NCBI GenBank assembly: GCA_027494015.1
Contig: JAOSJP010000023.1
Location: 215,293-279,292 of the forward strand
Source: Anaerolineae bacterium
GTDB taxonomy: Bacteria > Chloroflexota > Anaerolineae > Aggregatilineales > Aggregatilineaceae
Direction of reading: 5' to 3'
Length of the DNA: 64,000 bases
Shown here: one piece after another, positions 9,491 through 18,750 of the stretch
How positions within the stretch are numbered: position 1 is the stretch's first letter
Layout: every line of letters starts with the position of its first letter
Program-made: the position numbers and the translations under genes
The notes under the pieces: generated by a model
The model's input: the letters and a program-made list of their open reading frames with translations, nothing else
Told to the model about the DNA's origin: nothing
Database searches by the model: none

Positions 9491-10687
9491 TCAGTACTTG
9501 ATGTCCACCGCGCGCCCGCTGTCCGCCGAGGCGACGATGGCGTCGCAGATCACGGCGTTGCGGTAGCCGTCCACGAAGGTCGCCCCATAGGGTGCCACGT
9601 CCTTGTTGTTGACGATGGCGTCGAAGAAGTGGTTGAACTCGTGGACGAAGCTGTGTTCCCAGCCAAGCATGTGACCGTGCGGCCACCAGTTGGACCAGTA
9701 GGGGTGATAGCCCTCGCTGATCAGCGCGTTGTGGAAGCCGCGCGTTTCCTTCGGCTCCTCGTTGGCCCAGAAGACCTCCAGCTCGTTGAGCCGCTCCAGG
9801 TTGAAGCGGATCGAGCCGTTCTGCGCGTTGATCTCGAAGCTGTTGTAGTTCTTGTGTCCCTGGGCGAAGCGCGACGCTTCCATCGTGCCCAGCGCCCCGC
9901 CTGCGAAGTCGAAGAGCGCCACGAACGCATCGTCCACGTCCGACGGCACCATCCTGGACGGATCGCCCCCCGAAGGACGCTCCTTCAGCCAGTTCTGGGT
10001 CATGCCCATGACGCGGGTCGGCTCGCCGACCAGGAAGCGGGCCAGGTCAATGATATGCGCGCCCAGGTCGCCCAGCGCGCCGCTGCCGGCGATGGGCTTC
10101 TGGAAGCGCCAGCTTGTGGGCATCTTGGGGTCCATGCCCCATTCCTGCAGGTAGACGGCGCGCCAGTGGTAGATGCGGCCCAGCGCCCCGCTCTCGATCA
10201 GCCGGCGCGCCTGGGCGACCGCCGGCACGAAGCGGTAGTTGAAGGCCACCTGGTGCTTGACGCCCGCCTTCTGCACGGCGTCGAGCATCCGCCTGGCTTC
10301 TTCGGCGGTGCGGGCCAGCGGCTTTTCTGAGAAGACGTGCTTGCCGGCCTGGGCGGCGGCGATGCACGGCTCGGCGTGCATGTCGTTCGGTCCGCCGTTG
10401 TCGAAGACCTGAACATCCGGGTCTTCGAGCATTCTGCGCCAATCGGTGTAGTACTTCTCGTACCCATAGCGGCGGGCCGCCTCGGCCACCGCCTCCTCGT
10501 TGCGCCCGCAGATGGCGACCAGGCGCGGGATGGCCACCGGCGGATACATGATGTAGGGGATCTTCTTGAAGGCGTTGGCGTGAGCCTTGCCCATGAAGGC
10601 ATAGCCCAACATGCCGATCCCGATCTGTGGGGCCTCGCCCTCGGCTTTGGCCCCGGCCATGCTGATGAACCCAACCTCGTCAGACAT
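9491..10687 (-). CDS. Gfo/Idh/MocA-family oxidoreductase
   Basis: A 398-residue NAD(P)-dependent sugar or inositol dehydrogenase. The Rossmann domain begins near 22 (GIGMLGYAFMGKAHANAF). The catalytic FSEKP motif follows the fourth strand, and the C-terminal alpha/beta domain contains GDLGAHIIDLARFL with the second active-site Asp and His. Such enzymes oxidise sugars or polyols to keto compounds. Within the sugar locus it probably handles the imported substrate or a derivative. A GAGGGG site precedes the ATG. The substrate is not predictable. Confidence 0.88.
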   Translation of the reverse strand: MSDEVGFISMAGAKAEGEAPQIGIGMLGYAFMGKAHANAFKKIPYIMYPPVAIPRLVAICGRNEEAVAEAARRYGYEKYYTDWRRMLEDPDVQVFDNGGPNDMHAEPCIAAAQAGKHVFSEKPLARTAEEARRMLDAVQKAGVKHQVAFNYRFVPAVAQARRLIESGALGRIYHWRAVYLQEWGMDPKMPTSWRFQKPIAGSGALGDLGAHIIDLARFLVGEPTRVMGMTQNWLKERPSGGDPSRMVPSDVDDAFVALFDFAGGALGTMEASRFAQGHKNYNSFEINAQNGSIRFNLERLNELEVFWANEEPKETRGFHNALISEGYHPYWSNWWPHGHMLGWEHSFVHEFNHFFDAIVNNKDVAPYGATFVDGYRNAVICDAIVASADSGRAVDIKY

Positions 10688-10706
10688 CGCTCACATCCCC
10701 TCGTGC

Positions 10707-11708
10707 CTAGTCCTCAGCGAAGGCCGCGTCGAAGGCGACCGTTGACGGCGTGAAGTCCGCCTTGCGGGTCACTTCGCACGCCTCGCGCGCGCCGTGCTCG
10801 CGATCCATGCCGCTGTCTTCCCACTCGATGGAAAGCGGGCCGCTGTAGCCGATGCGGTTCAGCGCGCGGACGATGTTGCGCAGGTCCACGTCGCCATGGC
10901 CGGGCGAGACGAAGTTCCAGCCGCGCCGGTGATCGCCGAACTGGAGATGCGAGCCGAGGATGCTGTTGCGCCCGGAGAGCCGCACCTTCGAGTCCTTAAC
11001 GTGCACATGGAAGATGCGATCCGGGAAAGCGTTGATGAACTCGACCGGGTCGAAGAACTGGTGCACGAAGTGGCTGGGGTCGAAGTTGAAGCCGAACGCC
11101 TTGTGATAGTCCAATGCCTTGAGCGCCCGCTCGGCGGTGTAGATGTCGTAGGCGATCTCCGCCGGGTGGCATTCCAGGGCGAAGCGCACGCCCTCGCGCG
11201 CGAACACGTCGAGGATCGGCTTCCAGCGGGCGGCGAAGTCCTCAAAGCCGCGGTCAATCATGGCGTCGGTGGTGGGCGGGAAGAAGTAGAACAGGTGCCA
11301 GACCGGGCTGCCGGTGAAGCCGTTGACCACGTTGACGCCGAACAGCTTGGCGGCGCGGGCTGTGTCCTTCACTTCCTGGGCGCAGCGCTGACGCACGCCT
11401 TCGGGGTCGCCGTCGCCCCACAGGCGCGGCGGGAGGATGGACTGGTGACGCTCGTCAATGAGCGCGTCGGCCACGCACTGGCCGACCAGGTGCGTGCTGA
11501 TGGCGAAGCACTTCAGCCCGTGCTTTTCCAGGATGTCCCAACGGCTTTGGGTATAGCCGTCCTGAGACAGGGCCTTGTCCACCTCGAAGTGATCGCCCCA
11601 GCAGGCAAGCTCCAACCCGTCATAGCCGAAGCCGGCGGCCTTCTCGGCCACGACTTCCAGGGGGAGATCGGCCCACTGGCCGGTGAAGATGGTGACTGGC
11701 CTAGCCAT
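10707..11708 (-). CDS. Sugar phosphate isomerase/epimerase (AP-endonuclease-2-like TIM barrel)
   Basis: The protein has 333 residues from the preferred ATG ([16 protein letters not shown]); AAAGGAC and AGGAG lie just upstream, whereas a longer in-frame reading starts without a site. Family features are [13 protein letters not shown], the metal-binding Glu in [24 protein letters not shown], the HVHVKDSK strand and the closing LSIEWED. It is a metal-dependent isomerase or epimerase like those found beside Gfo/Idh enzymes in inositol and rare-sugar clusters. Its stop is 19 bp from the oxidoreductase start, so they are likely cotranslated. Confidence 0.85.
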   Translation of the reverse strand: MARPVTIFTGQWADLPLEVVAEKAAGFGYDGLELACWGDHFEVDKALSQDGYTQSRWDILEKHGLKCFAISTHLVGQCVADALIDERHQSILPPRLWGDGDPEGVRQRCAQEVKDTARAAKLFGVNVVNGFTGSPVWHLFYFFPPTTDAMIDRGFEDFAARWKPILDVFAREGVRFALECHPAEIAYDIYTAERALKALDYHKAFGFNFDPSHFVHQFFDPVEFINAFPDRIFHVHVKDSKVRLSGRNSILGSHLQFGDHRRGWNFVSPGHGDVDLRNIVRALNRIGYSGPLSIEWEDSGMDREHGAREACEVTRKADFTPSTVAFDAAFAED

Positions 11709-11817
11709 AATAGAAAGTCCTTTCTCCTGATCCATAGAACCGACAAACACAAACTATGCGGCACCCGGCGCGTGGCCGGACGCCGGTCATCACCGTTTTC
11801 CAGGGCCGGCGCGCCGC

Positions 11818-12576
11818 TCAACCAGGCGAAGCGCCCAGTCGCTCCGGCGGGACGGCCCGGTTGTGTGCGGCGGGCGAGGTCTTCGCCCCGTCCGGCACCA
11901 GCTCGCGCACGGCGAAGTAGACCAGCCCGGCGGGCAGCAGGCCCATCAGGGCCAGCACCGGAACTTTGGCCATGCGGAACTCATCGTCGGCGTCGTCACG
12001 AATCTGCGCCTTTTCCTCGTCGGTCTTGAAGTTCCACAGCGTCTGGCCGAAGCCGTATGGCTCCACTGGCTTCGACGCCGGGATCATCAGCCCAGCGACG
12101 ATGGCCCACGCGATCAGCGCCGCTGCCAGTCCGATCAGGTGCGCGCGCCGACTGAGCGGCGGCAACATCTTGCTCGCGCGGAGGGGCAGCGGCTCGAAAT
12201 GGCTCCAGATCATGAAGGACACCACAGAGGCCAGCAGCAGCAGGAAGCCGTACTCATAGGAGAACAGCTTCCAGCCCTGGAACAGCCCTAGCACACCCAG
12301 CAAAATGCCCGCGATGATGATCGCCTCGATGGGCCGGTATGAGCGGGGTGGCACGCGGCCTCCCAGCCAGGCGGCCACCAGCACGATCACGCAGGCGAAC
12401 GCCACGACGATGGACACGAAGACGGCGACAAAGGGAATAGCCTTGATCAGCACCTCATTCTGCTGCTCGACGGAAAGCTGCGAGTCCGTGTACAGCTTGA
12501 ACAGCCCGCCGAAGGCGAGAATGATCGCGATGGCAATGGCGAAGCGGGTGACAATCCGAATGAGTCTTCTGCGCAT
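11818..12576 (-). CDS. Polytopic membrane protein of unknown function
   Basis: A 252-residue protein with about six hydrophobic segments: residues ~10-27, ~46-68, ~84-100, ~108-124, ~145-165 and ~205-222. Between the last two is a charged, probably exposed loop (FKTDEEKAQIRDDADDEFRM). No enzymatic motif is visible and I do not recognise a family. Its location within the sugar operon, between two dehydrogenase/isomerase genes, suggests co-expression but does not reveal a role. It is not an ABC permease: there is no EAA loop. Confidence 0.7.
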   Translation of the reverse strand: MRRRLIRIVTRFAIAIAIILAFGGLFKLYTDSQLSVEQQNEVLIKAIPFVAVFVSIVVAFACVIVLVAAWLGGRVPPRSYRPIEAIIIAGILLGVLGLFQGWKLFSYEYGFLLLLASVVSFMIWSHFEPLPLRASKMLPPLSRRAHLIGLAAALIAWAIVAGLMIPASKPVEPYGFGQTLWNFKTDEEKAQIRDDADDEFRMAKVPVLALMGLLPAGLVYFAVRELVPDGAKTSPAAHNRAVPPERLGASPG

Positions 12577-12658
12577 GGTCTTTTCGTCTCTGCTTGGTAG
12601 CCCGGCGGAGACTGCCCGCCTCCACCGGGCGTAAACTAACAGCTTTGCGCCGGGCGCG

Positions 12659-13771
12659 TCACGACGACAGCGTGAACGACGGCAGCTTGAGCGTGACTCC
12701 GCCCTTCATGGCCGACTCGTGGGCCAGGATGCCCACCGCCGTCCAGTTGGCCGACTGGCGCGCGTTCGGGAACGGATCGCGGTTCTCGACGATGCTCATG
12801 ATGAACTCGTGCGTCATGTGCGGGTGCGATCCGCCGTGCCCCGCGCCCTGGATGAACGACAGGTGTTGTGCTTCTGCGCCATAGACGCCCTTCGTCGTGA
12901 AGCGCTGGATCGACCCTGGCAGCAGGTGCGCGAAATCCAGCACGTCCACCAGGTGCGGCGTCTCGCCGATGTGCACGACCGGCGGCTGGTGCTCGATCAG
13001 CGGCCACTCGAACGACATCTTGCTGCCGTAGACCTCGAAGCTCTCGCGGTACTGGCGCGCCGTGTTGAACAGCGAGCGCATCACCTCGGCCACCACGTCG
13101 GAGTCTTTGAGCGCGATCTGGGCCGCTTCGATGGCGAAGGGCGAGTTGTACTTGGGGATCAGGTGCTCCTGGATGCGCCCGGAGCCGAAGCAGGTCACCG
13201 CCTCGGCGTCTTTGCGGATCAGCGCCAGGCACGGGCTGACGACGTGCGTGGCGTAGTGCATGGGCGGCAGCCCTTCCCAGTAGCCGGGCCAGCCGAGCAT
13301 TTCCTGCTGGTGCGTGGCGCGCAGGTACTGGATGCGCCCCATCTTGCCCGTCGTGTACAGCTCCTTGACGTACAGGAATTCGCGCGAGTAGATGACGGTT
13401 TCCATCATCATGTACTTCTTGCCGGATGCCTGCTGGGCGGCGACGATCTGCTCCAGCTCGTCAATGGTCGTCGCGGCGGGGACGGTGCAGGCCACGTGCT
13501 TACCCGCCTTCAGCCCGGCGATGCTCATCCTGGCGTGCTCGTGAATGGGCGAGTTGATGTGCACCGCGTCAATGTTCGGGTCTTCGAGCAGCTTGTAGTA
13601 GTCGGTGTAGCGCTTCTCCACACCGAACGCATTGCCGACCTCGTTGAGGCGGCTTTCGGTGCGCTGGCAGATGGCGTACATGTGGGTGTGGGGATGGTGC
13701 TGATAGATCGGGATGAACTCCGCGCCAAACCCCAGCCCGACGATGGCGACATTGATCTTCTTCTCGGCCAT
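12659..13771 (-). CDS. Gfo/Idh/MocA-like protein lacking the EKP lysine
   Basis: A 370-residue member of the oxidoreductase family with a normal Rossmann start (NVAIVGLGFGAEFIP) and a C-terminal domain containing HYATHVVSPCLAL and GHGGSHPHMTHEF. The position where relatives read EKP is HVACTVPAATT, so the usual catalytic lysine is absent. It may use another residue, act only on a specialised substrate, or bind without oxidising. Several His residues in the C-terminal domain could bind a metal or sugar. GAGGAG lies ten bases before the ATG. Confidence 0.82.
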   Translation of the reverse strand: MAEKKINVAIVGLGFGAEFIPIYQHHPHTHMYAICQRTESRLNEVGNAFGVEKRYTDYYKLLEDPNIDAVHINSPIHEHARMSIAGLKAGKHVACTVPAATTIDELEQIVAAQQASGKKYMMMETVIYSREFLYVKELYTTGKMGRIQYLRATHQQEMLGWPGYWEGLPPMHYATHVVSPCLALIRKDAEAVTCFGSGRIQEHLIPKYNSPFAIEAAQIALKDSDVVAEVMRSLFNTARQYRESFEVYGSKMSFEWPLIEHQPPVVHIGETPHLVDVLDFAHLLPGSIQRFTTKGVYGAEAQHLSFIQGAGHGGSHPHMTHEFIMSIVENRDPFPNARQSANWTAVGILAHESAMKGGVTLKLPSFTLSS

Positions 13772-13849
13772 GAAGTCTATGCTCCTCGTATCACAACATC
13801 ACAAGCCATGCATTCTGGGCGGTGAGTCTTGAATTTCGAATTTCGAATT

Positions 13850-14308
13850 TCAACCGGCCTCTCCTCCGCAAACGATAAAGAGGGCGTCTCTTTGCGGTTA
13901 AGCTCCCTCCCCGCGTGTGAAGAGAAGGGTTCTCAATCCGAAATCCGAAATCCGCATTTCGAAATCCAATCCCCGGCTCCTTCTCCGCAAACGGTAAAGA
14001 GGGCGTCTCTTTGCGGTTAAGCCTCCCTCCCCGCGTGGAGAAGAGCTTTTCCAATCCGAAATCCGAAATCCGCATTTCGAAATCCAACCGGCTCCTTCTC
14101 CGCAAACGGTAAAGAGGTCTCTTTGCCCTCTCGGTGCGTGGAGAAGAGCTTTTCCAATCCGAAATCCGAAATCCGCATTTCGAAATCCAACCGGCTCCTT
14201 CTCCGCAAACGGTAAAGAGGGCGTCTCTTTGCGGTTAAGTCCCCTCTCGGTGCGTGGAGAAGAGCTTTTCCAATCCGAAATCCGAAATCCGCATTTCGAA
14301 ATCCCAAT
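13850..14308. repeat. Tandem repeat, four units of about 103-118 bp
   Basis: The 543-bp gap inside the sugar locus is filled by four head-to-tail units. Each contains CTCCGCAAACGGTAAAGAG, TCTCTTTGCGG, then AATCCGAAATCCGAAATCCG and CATTTCGAAATCCAA. One unit is shortened by ~12 bp. The first half can fold as nested hairpins (CCGCAAA/TTTGCGG, AAAGAG/CTCTTT). Units directly abut, without unique spacers, so this is not a CRISPR array. No gene is seen here. Confidence 0.9.
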
Positions 14309-14314
14309 GATCTC

Positions 14315-15163
14315 TCACGCCAGCAGCGTCTTCAGGAACTTCACGCCGTCCCCGGCCAGCGCGTCCTGGCTGGCGGCCAGCGGACGCCAGATGGCGGCGG
14401 CGCGGGCGATGCTCTGCACCTTGCTGGTGAACGACTCGATGACCACCGGGCCGTCGTAGCCGATCTCGCGCAGCGCGGCGGCCACTTCGCCCCAGGTGAC
14501 GTTGCCAGAGCCGGGCGCGCCGCGATCGTTCTCGCAGGCGTGAAGATGGACCAGGCGCTTGCCCGCCGCGCGGATGGCGTCGCCGAGCGATTTCTCCTCG
14601 ATGTTCATGTGGAACGTGTCCAGCATGATCCGGCAGGCGGGCTGATCCACACGATCCACCACTGCGATGGCCTGCGCCGCCAGGTTGATGAAGCTGGTCT
14701 CGAAGCGGTTGAGCGGCTCGACCCCCAGCATCGCGCCCTTATCCCCGGCATAGGCAGCCAGCTCTTTCAGTTGCGTCACCAGCAGGTCGGTGTCGCGGGC
14801 GCGCTCGTCGGCGGTCATCTGCCAGACGCGCCCGACAGCCGAGTAGAGCGGGCCGACGACGTTGGTGCCGCCCAGCGCCCGCACTGCGTCCACGCACTGT
14901 CTGAGATAAGCCATGCCGTTGTCGCGGATGGCCTTGTCGGGGTGAATCAGATCACGATCCGGCCCCATGGCTGCGCACACGCTGACGCCCAGTCCATTGT
15001 CGCGCAGGATCGCCCCGGCGCGGGCGTAGTCAATGCTGTCCGTCAGTTCGAGCGGCACTTCGAACCAGTCGAAGCCCAATGCCCTGACCTTGGGGGCCAG
15101 CTCGGCAACCCCAGCGGTGGTCAGCGGCGAGACCCATACCCAGGCGTTGACTCCAAACCTCAT
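14315..15163 (-). CDS. D-tagatose/D-psicose 3-epimerase-like TIM-barrel enzyme
   Basis: The protein has 282 residues from the ATG at 15163, which follows GTCAGGAGGACAG; a longer reading has no such site. The metal and catalytic residues of ketose 3-epimerases are all in place: the Glu in GVEPLNRFET, the Asp/His in LDTFHMNIEE, the His in HLHACENDRG and the Glu in VVIESF. These enzymes interconvert ketohexoses at C3 through two active-site Glu and one divalent metal. It lies downstream of the ABC importer genes, consistent with processing the imported sugar. Confidence 0.88.
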   Translation of the reverse strand: MRFGVNAWVWVSPLTTAGVAELAPKVRALGFDWFEVPLELTDSIDYARAGAILRDNGLGVSVCAAMGPDRDLIHPDKAIRDNGMAYLRQCVDAVRALGGTNVVGPLYSAVGRVWQMTADERARDTDLLVTQLKELAAYAGDKGAMLGVEPLNRFETSFINLAAQAIAVVDRVDQPACRIMLDTFHMNIEEKSLGDAIRAAGKRLVHLHACENDRGAPGSGNVTWGEVAAALREIGYDGPVVIESFTSKVQSIARAAAIWRPLAASQDALAGDGVKFLKTLLA

Positions 15164-15215
15164 ACGACTGTCCTCCTGACTATTGACTGTGAAAAGGCCT
15201 CTTGTGAGCGGCGCA

Positions 15216-16271
15216 TCACAGGCGCGCGCCGTCCAGGTCAAAAAAGTGCAGGCGTTCGCGAATGATGCTGAACGTGATGGCGTCGCCGATCTTCAGGTCG
15301 GTGATGCCCGGCACGATGCTGAGCACGGTCTGCCTGCCGGACTGGATGTGAATGACCGTCTCGACGCCCAGCGGCTCGGTCAGCACGACTTCGCCGCGCT
15401 GCTCGCCGCCTGCGCCCAGCCGGACATCTTCAGGACGGACGCCCAGCAGGAAGCGCGACGGGATGGCCGTCCCCTCCGGCAGCGCCAGGCGCAGGGCGCT
15501 GTCTTCGACGAGGAGCGTGCCGTTCTCGCGCACAGCGGGCAGCAGGTTGATGCGCGGGATGCCCACAAGATGGGCGACGAAAGTCGTCACCGGGCGGTCG
15601 TAGATGTCGTCGGGCGTGCCGATCTGCACGATGCGCCCCTGGTTGAGCACCGCGATGCGGTCGGCCATCGTCAGCGCCTCGACCTGATCGTGAGTGACGA
15701 AGAGCGTCGTGCTGCGCTCGGTCTTCTGCAGGTGCTGCAGCTCGATGCGCAGCGCCTCGCGCAGCTTGGCGTCCAGGTTGCTGAGCGGCTCGTCCATCAG
15801 AAAAACGCGCGGATTGCGCACCAGGGCGCGGCCCAGCGAGACGCGCTGCATCTCTCCGCCAGACAGGTTGGCCGTCTTGCGCTCCAACAGATGGGTGATG
15901 CGCAGCTTCTCGGCCACCTCTTTCACGCGCTGGTCAATGCGATCTTTGGGCCATTTGCGCAGCGGCGAGCGCAGCGGGAAGGCCAGGTTCTGGTAGACGG
16001 TGCGCGTCGGGTAGAGCGAGTACTGCTGGAAGACGAAGGCCACGTCGCGGTCGGCGGGCGTGAAGCTGGTGATATTCACTCCGTCGAAGATCACAGCCCC
16101 TGCCTCCGGCTTTTCCAGCCCGGCCAGCACGCGCAGCGTGGTCGTCTTGCCCGCGCCGGTGGGGCCGAGCAGCACGAAAAACTCGCCATCCTTGATCGAG
16201 AAGGACACATCGTCCAGCGCCGTGACATCCTTGAAGCGCTTGGTGATGTTCTGCAAGGTCACGTCGCTCAT
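15216..16271 (-). CDS. Sugar ABC transporter ATPase (MalK/UgpC type), second copy
   Basis: A 351-residue ATPase: Walker A GPTGAGKTTTLR (~35), Q-loop in VFQQYSLYPT, signature LSGGEMQRVSLGRAL, Walker B VFLMDEPLSNLD and switch His in FVTHDQ. The C-terminal ~110 residues form the TOBE/regulatory domain of the MalK group. The gene overlaps the ATPase upstream by ATGA and follows GGGAGG, so both are made together. Two unlike ATPases with one permease pair suggest a heterodimeric motor. Confidence 0.93.
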   Translation of the reverse strand: MSDVTLQNITKRFKDVTALDDVSFSIKDGEFFVLLGPTGAGKTTTLRVLAGLEKPEAGAVIFDGVNITSFTPADRDVAFVFQQYSLYPTRTVYQNLAFPLRSPLRKWPKDRIDQRVKEVAEKLRITHLLERKTANLSGGEMQRVSLGRALVRNPRVFLMDEPLSNLDAKLREALRIELQHLQKTERSTTLFVTHDQVEALTMADRIAVLNQGRIVQIGTPDDIYDRPVTTFVAHLVGIPRINLLPAVRENGTLLVEDSALRLALPEGTAIPSRFLLGVRPEDVRLGAGGEQRGEVVLTEPLGVETVIHIQSGRQTVLSIVPGITDLKIGDAITFSIIRERLHFFDLDGARL

Positions 16272-17359
16272 GCGGGCACCTCCCGGACGATAGCCTTCTC
16301 TGTCTTGGGGTCGAAGAAGCGAACCATCGCCGGATCGAGCGCGAAGCGCACCGGCGTGCCGATCGGGTAGTGCGTCTCGCGGCTCGCGCGGGCGTGGACG
16401 ATCTCGTGGTCGCCGATCTCCAGGTGCAGCATGGTGTACCCGCCCAGCAGGTCAATGGCATAGACACTGGCGGGCAGCCCCGCGCTGTTGACGGTGGCTG
16501 CTTCGGGGCGGAAGCCGAGGATCACCTCGCCTTCGCCGCCCAACGCCCCGTCCAGCGCGGGAACCCAGTCGCCCGGCACCTGGTAGACCACGCCCTCGCG
16601 CACGCGCACCGCGCCGCCGGCATAGTGTCCTTTGAGCAGGTTCATGCCGGGGCTGCCGATGAAGCGCGCCACAAACAGGTTGGCCGGGTCGTGGTAGACC
16701 TGGGCCGGCGTCCCGACCTGCTGCACGACCGCGTCGGACATGACCACGATGCGGTCGCCCATGGCCATCGCCTCGATCTGGTCGTGGGTGACATAGACGG
16801 TGGTGGCGTGCTGCTCGATATGCAGCCGCTTGATCTCGGCGCGCATCGTCTCGCGGAACTCGGCATCCAGCGCGCCGAGCGGCTCGTCCATCAGAAAGGC
16901 CGCCGGTCGGCGCACCAGGGCGCGGGCCAGGGCCACGCGCTGGCGGTCGCCGCCGCTCAGCGAGCCGGGCTTGGCGTCCAGCACGTGCTCGATCTCCAGC
17001 AGGCGGGCGACTTCGGTCACGCGCTGGCGGATCGTCTCTCTGGATTCGCCCTGCGCTTGCAGCGGGAAGGCGATGTTCTGGCGGACGCTCATGTGCGAGT
17101 AGAGCGCGAAGAACTGAAAGACGAAAGCGATGTCGCGCTCGCTGGGGTGCGCCCAGGTCACGTCGCGGTTGTTGAGCAGGATGCGCCCGCCGGTGACCGC
17201 CTCCAGGCCGGAGATCATGCGCAGCGTGGTCGTCTTGCCGCAGCCCGACGGGCCGAGCAGCACGACAAACTCACCATCGTGGATGGTCAGGTCTATCGGC
17301 TTGACGGCGTGCAGGTCGCCGAATTTCTTCTCTATGCGCTGCAGTTCAATGGTTGCCAT
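16268..17359 (-). CDS. Sugar ABC transporter ATPase (MalK/UgpC type), first copy
   Basis: A 363-residue ATPase: Walker A GPSGCGKTTTLR, Q-loop VFQFFALYSHM, signature LSGGDRQRVALARAL (D where most have Q), Walker B AFLMDEPLGALD, switch YVTHDQIEAM. A MalK-type TOBE domain follows. It differs widely from its neighbour, so this is not a recent duplication. It lies 66 bp downstream of the MalG-like permease. A weak ribosome site precedes the ATG. Confidence 0.93.
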   Translation of the reverse strand: MATIELQRIEKKFGDLHAVKPIDLTIHDGEFVVLLGPSGCGKTTTLRMISGLEAVTGGRILLNNRDVTWAHPSERDIAFVFQFFALYSHMSVRQNIAFPLQAQGESRETIRQRVTEVARLLEIEHVLDAKPGSLSGGDRQRVALARALVRRPAAFLMDEPLGALDAEFRETMRAEIKRLHIEQHATTVYVTHDQIEAMAMGDRIVVMSDAVVQQVGTPAQVYHDPANLFVARFIGSPGMNLLKGHYAGGAVRVREGVVYQVPGDWVPALDGALGGEGEVILGFRPEAATVNSAGLPASVYAIDLLGGYTMLHLEIGDHEIVHARASRETHYPIGTPVRFALDPAMVRFFDPKTEKAIVREVPA

Positions 17360-17425
17360 AATCGCGTCCGGTTATGTAGAGGACCCTGTGGGTCCGATCA
17401 CCGAATTCACCGCTATACACCCCGA

Positions 17426-18748
17426 TCATCCCTGACGAATGGCGCCAAAGGTGACGCCGCGCAGCAGGTACTTGCGCAGCGCAAACGTCACAATCACGAC
17501 CGGGATCAGGAAGAACAGCGAGCCAGCGGCAATCGCCGCCCATTCAACCAGCCCAGAGCCGATCATGGACGGGATGTGTGGCGGGGCCGTGCGCGCTTTG
17601 TCGGCGGTGAGCATCAGGGCGAAGGCGTACTCATTCCAGGCGAAGATGAAGCAGAAGACGGTCGTCGCCGCGATGCCCGTCACCGCCTCCGGGATCACAA
17701 TGCGGATGAAGGCTTGCAGCCGCGTATAGCCGTCCACCAGCGCCGCTTCCTCGTATTCTTTGGGAATCTCATCTATGAATCCCTTGAGCAGCCAGACCGA
17801 GAACGAGAGGTTGAAGGCCGTGTAGAGGGCGATCAGGCCGCCGTGCGTGTCGTACCAGCCCAGCTCGCGGTACATCAGGAAGATCGGAATCGTGACTACC
17901 ACCGGGGGCAACATGCGCGTGCTGAGAATGAAAAACAGCAGGTCTCCTTTGCCCGGCACACGGAAGCGGCTGAAAGCATAGGCCGACAGCAGGCCCAGCG
18001 TCACCGACAGCCCAGTAGACGCGCCAGCAATGATCAGCGAGTTGCGCAGGCGCTTGACGTAATCGCTCTGGCCGAGGATCGCCTGCCCGCTCTTGAGCAT
18101 CACTCTGTCCGCCCAGTTCAGATCCTCTCTCTGCTCATACTCTGCCTTTTGGGCCTCGTTCATCTGGCGACGCCGGGTCAGCAGGGTGAGAACCCCTTCC
18201 ATCGTCGGATCGAAGGCCACTTTGGGCGGCGAAGCAACGGCATCGGGATACGACTTGAAGGCGGTCATCCCCATCCAGATCACGGGGATGAGGGTGAGTC
18301 CGGCCAGCATCACCACCACGCTGGCCCGAATGGACTGCATGGACTGCCACGCGGGATGCACCTTGTCCACGCGGGCCGAATAGGTGACCGGCGCGCGCGG
18401 GGCACCTGCCGCCGCGACTCCGGGCGTCTCATCCCGCGCCGCCTCTGGCACAAAGCGCCGGGCGAAGCTCAACAGGACCAGGATAATCGCCGCGCTGAGG
18501 GCCATCGAGATGAGAACGCCCAGCATGGGCCGGTCGAGAACTCTGGCAATGGGCTTGAAGACCACCAGCAGCAGCATGAACAGGACGCCGCTGAGCACGC
18601 CCACAGCAACGCCAGCCAGAATCCCAAGCAGCGGAGGATGACCTTTGTGACGAAAGACCACCGGTCCGGTCGTCGCGCCCACCAGCAGCCAGAAGAGGAG
18701 GAAGTAGACTATCCAGAAGTCCGGCAGGGGAATGTCAAGCCCAAACAT
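17426..18748 (-). CDS. Sugar ABC permease (MalG type) with N-terminal membrane extension
   Basis: A 440-residue inner-membrane permease, much longer than the usual ~280. Residues ~1-125 add three or four hydrophobic helices and a loop that normal MalG proteins lack. The conventional permease begins near 145 and contains the EAA loop EEAALVDGYTRLQAFIRIVIP that docks the ATPase. A ~60-residue charged insert (MNEAQKAEYEQREDLNWADR) lies after the first core helix, in the usual external P2 position. GGGAGG precedes the ATG, and the MalF-type gene ends 2 bp upstream. Confidence 0.88.
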   Translation of the reverse strand: MFGLDIPLPDFWIVYFLLFWLLVGATTGPVVFRHKGHPPLLGILAGVAVGVLSGVLFMLLLVVFKPIARVLDRPMLGVLISMALSAAIILVLLSFARRFVPEAARDETPGVAAAGAPRAPVTYSARVDKVHPAWQSMQSIRASVVVMLAGLTLIPVIWMGMTAFKSYPDAVASPPKVAFDPTMEGVLTLLTRRRQMNEAQKAEYEQREDLNWADRVMLKSGQAILGQSDYVKRLRNSLIIAGASTGLSVTLGLLSAYAFSRFRVPGKGDLLFFILSTRMLPPVVVTIPIFLMYRELGWYDTHGGLIALYTAFNLSFSVWLLKGFIDEIPKEYEEAALVDGYTRLQAFIRIVIPEAVTGIAATTVFCFIFAWNEYAFALMLTADKARTAPPHIPSMIGSGLVEWAAIAAGSLFFLIPVVIVTFALRKYLLRGVTFGAIRQG

Positions 18749-18750
18749 GC

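Noticed and set aside
13850..14308. Possible CRISPR array
   Set aside because: The units abut directly with no unique spacers, are over 100 bp long, and no cas gene is present.
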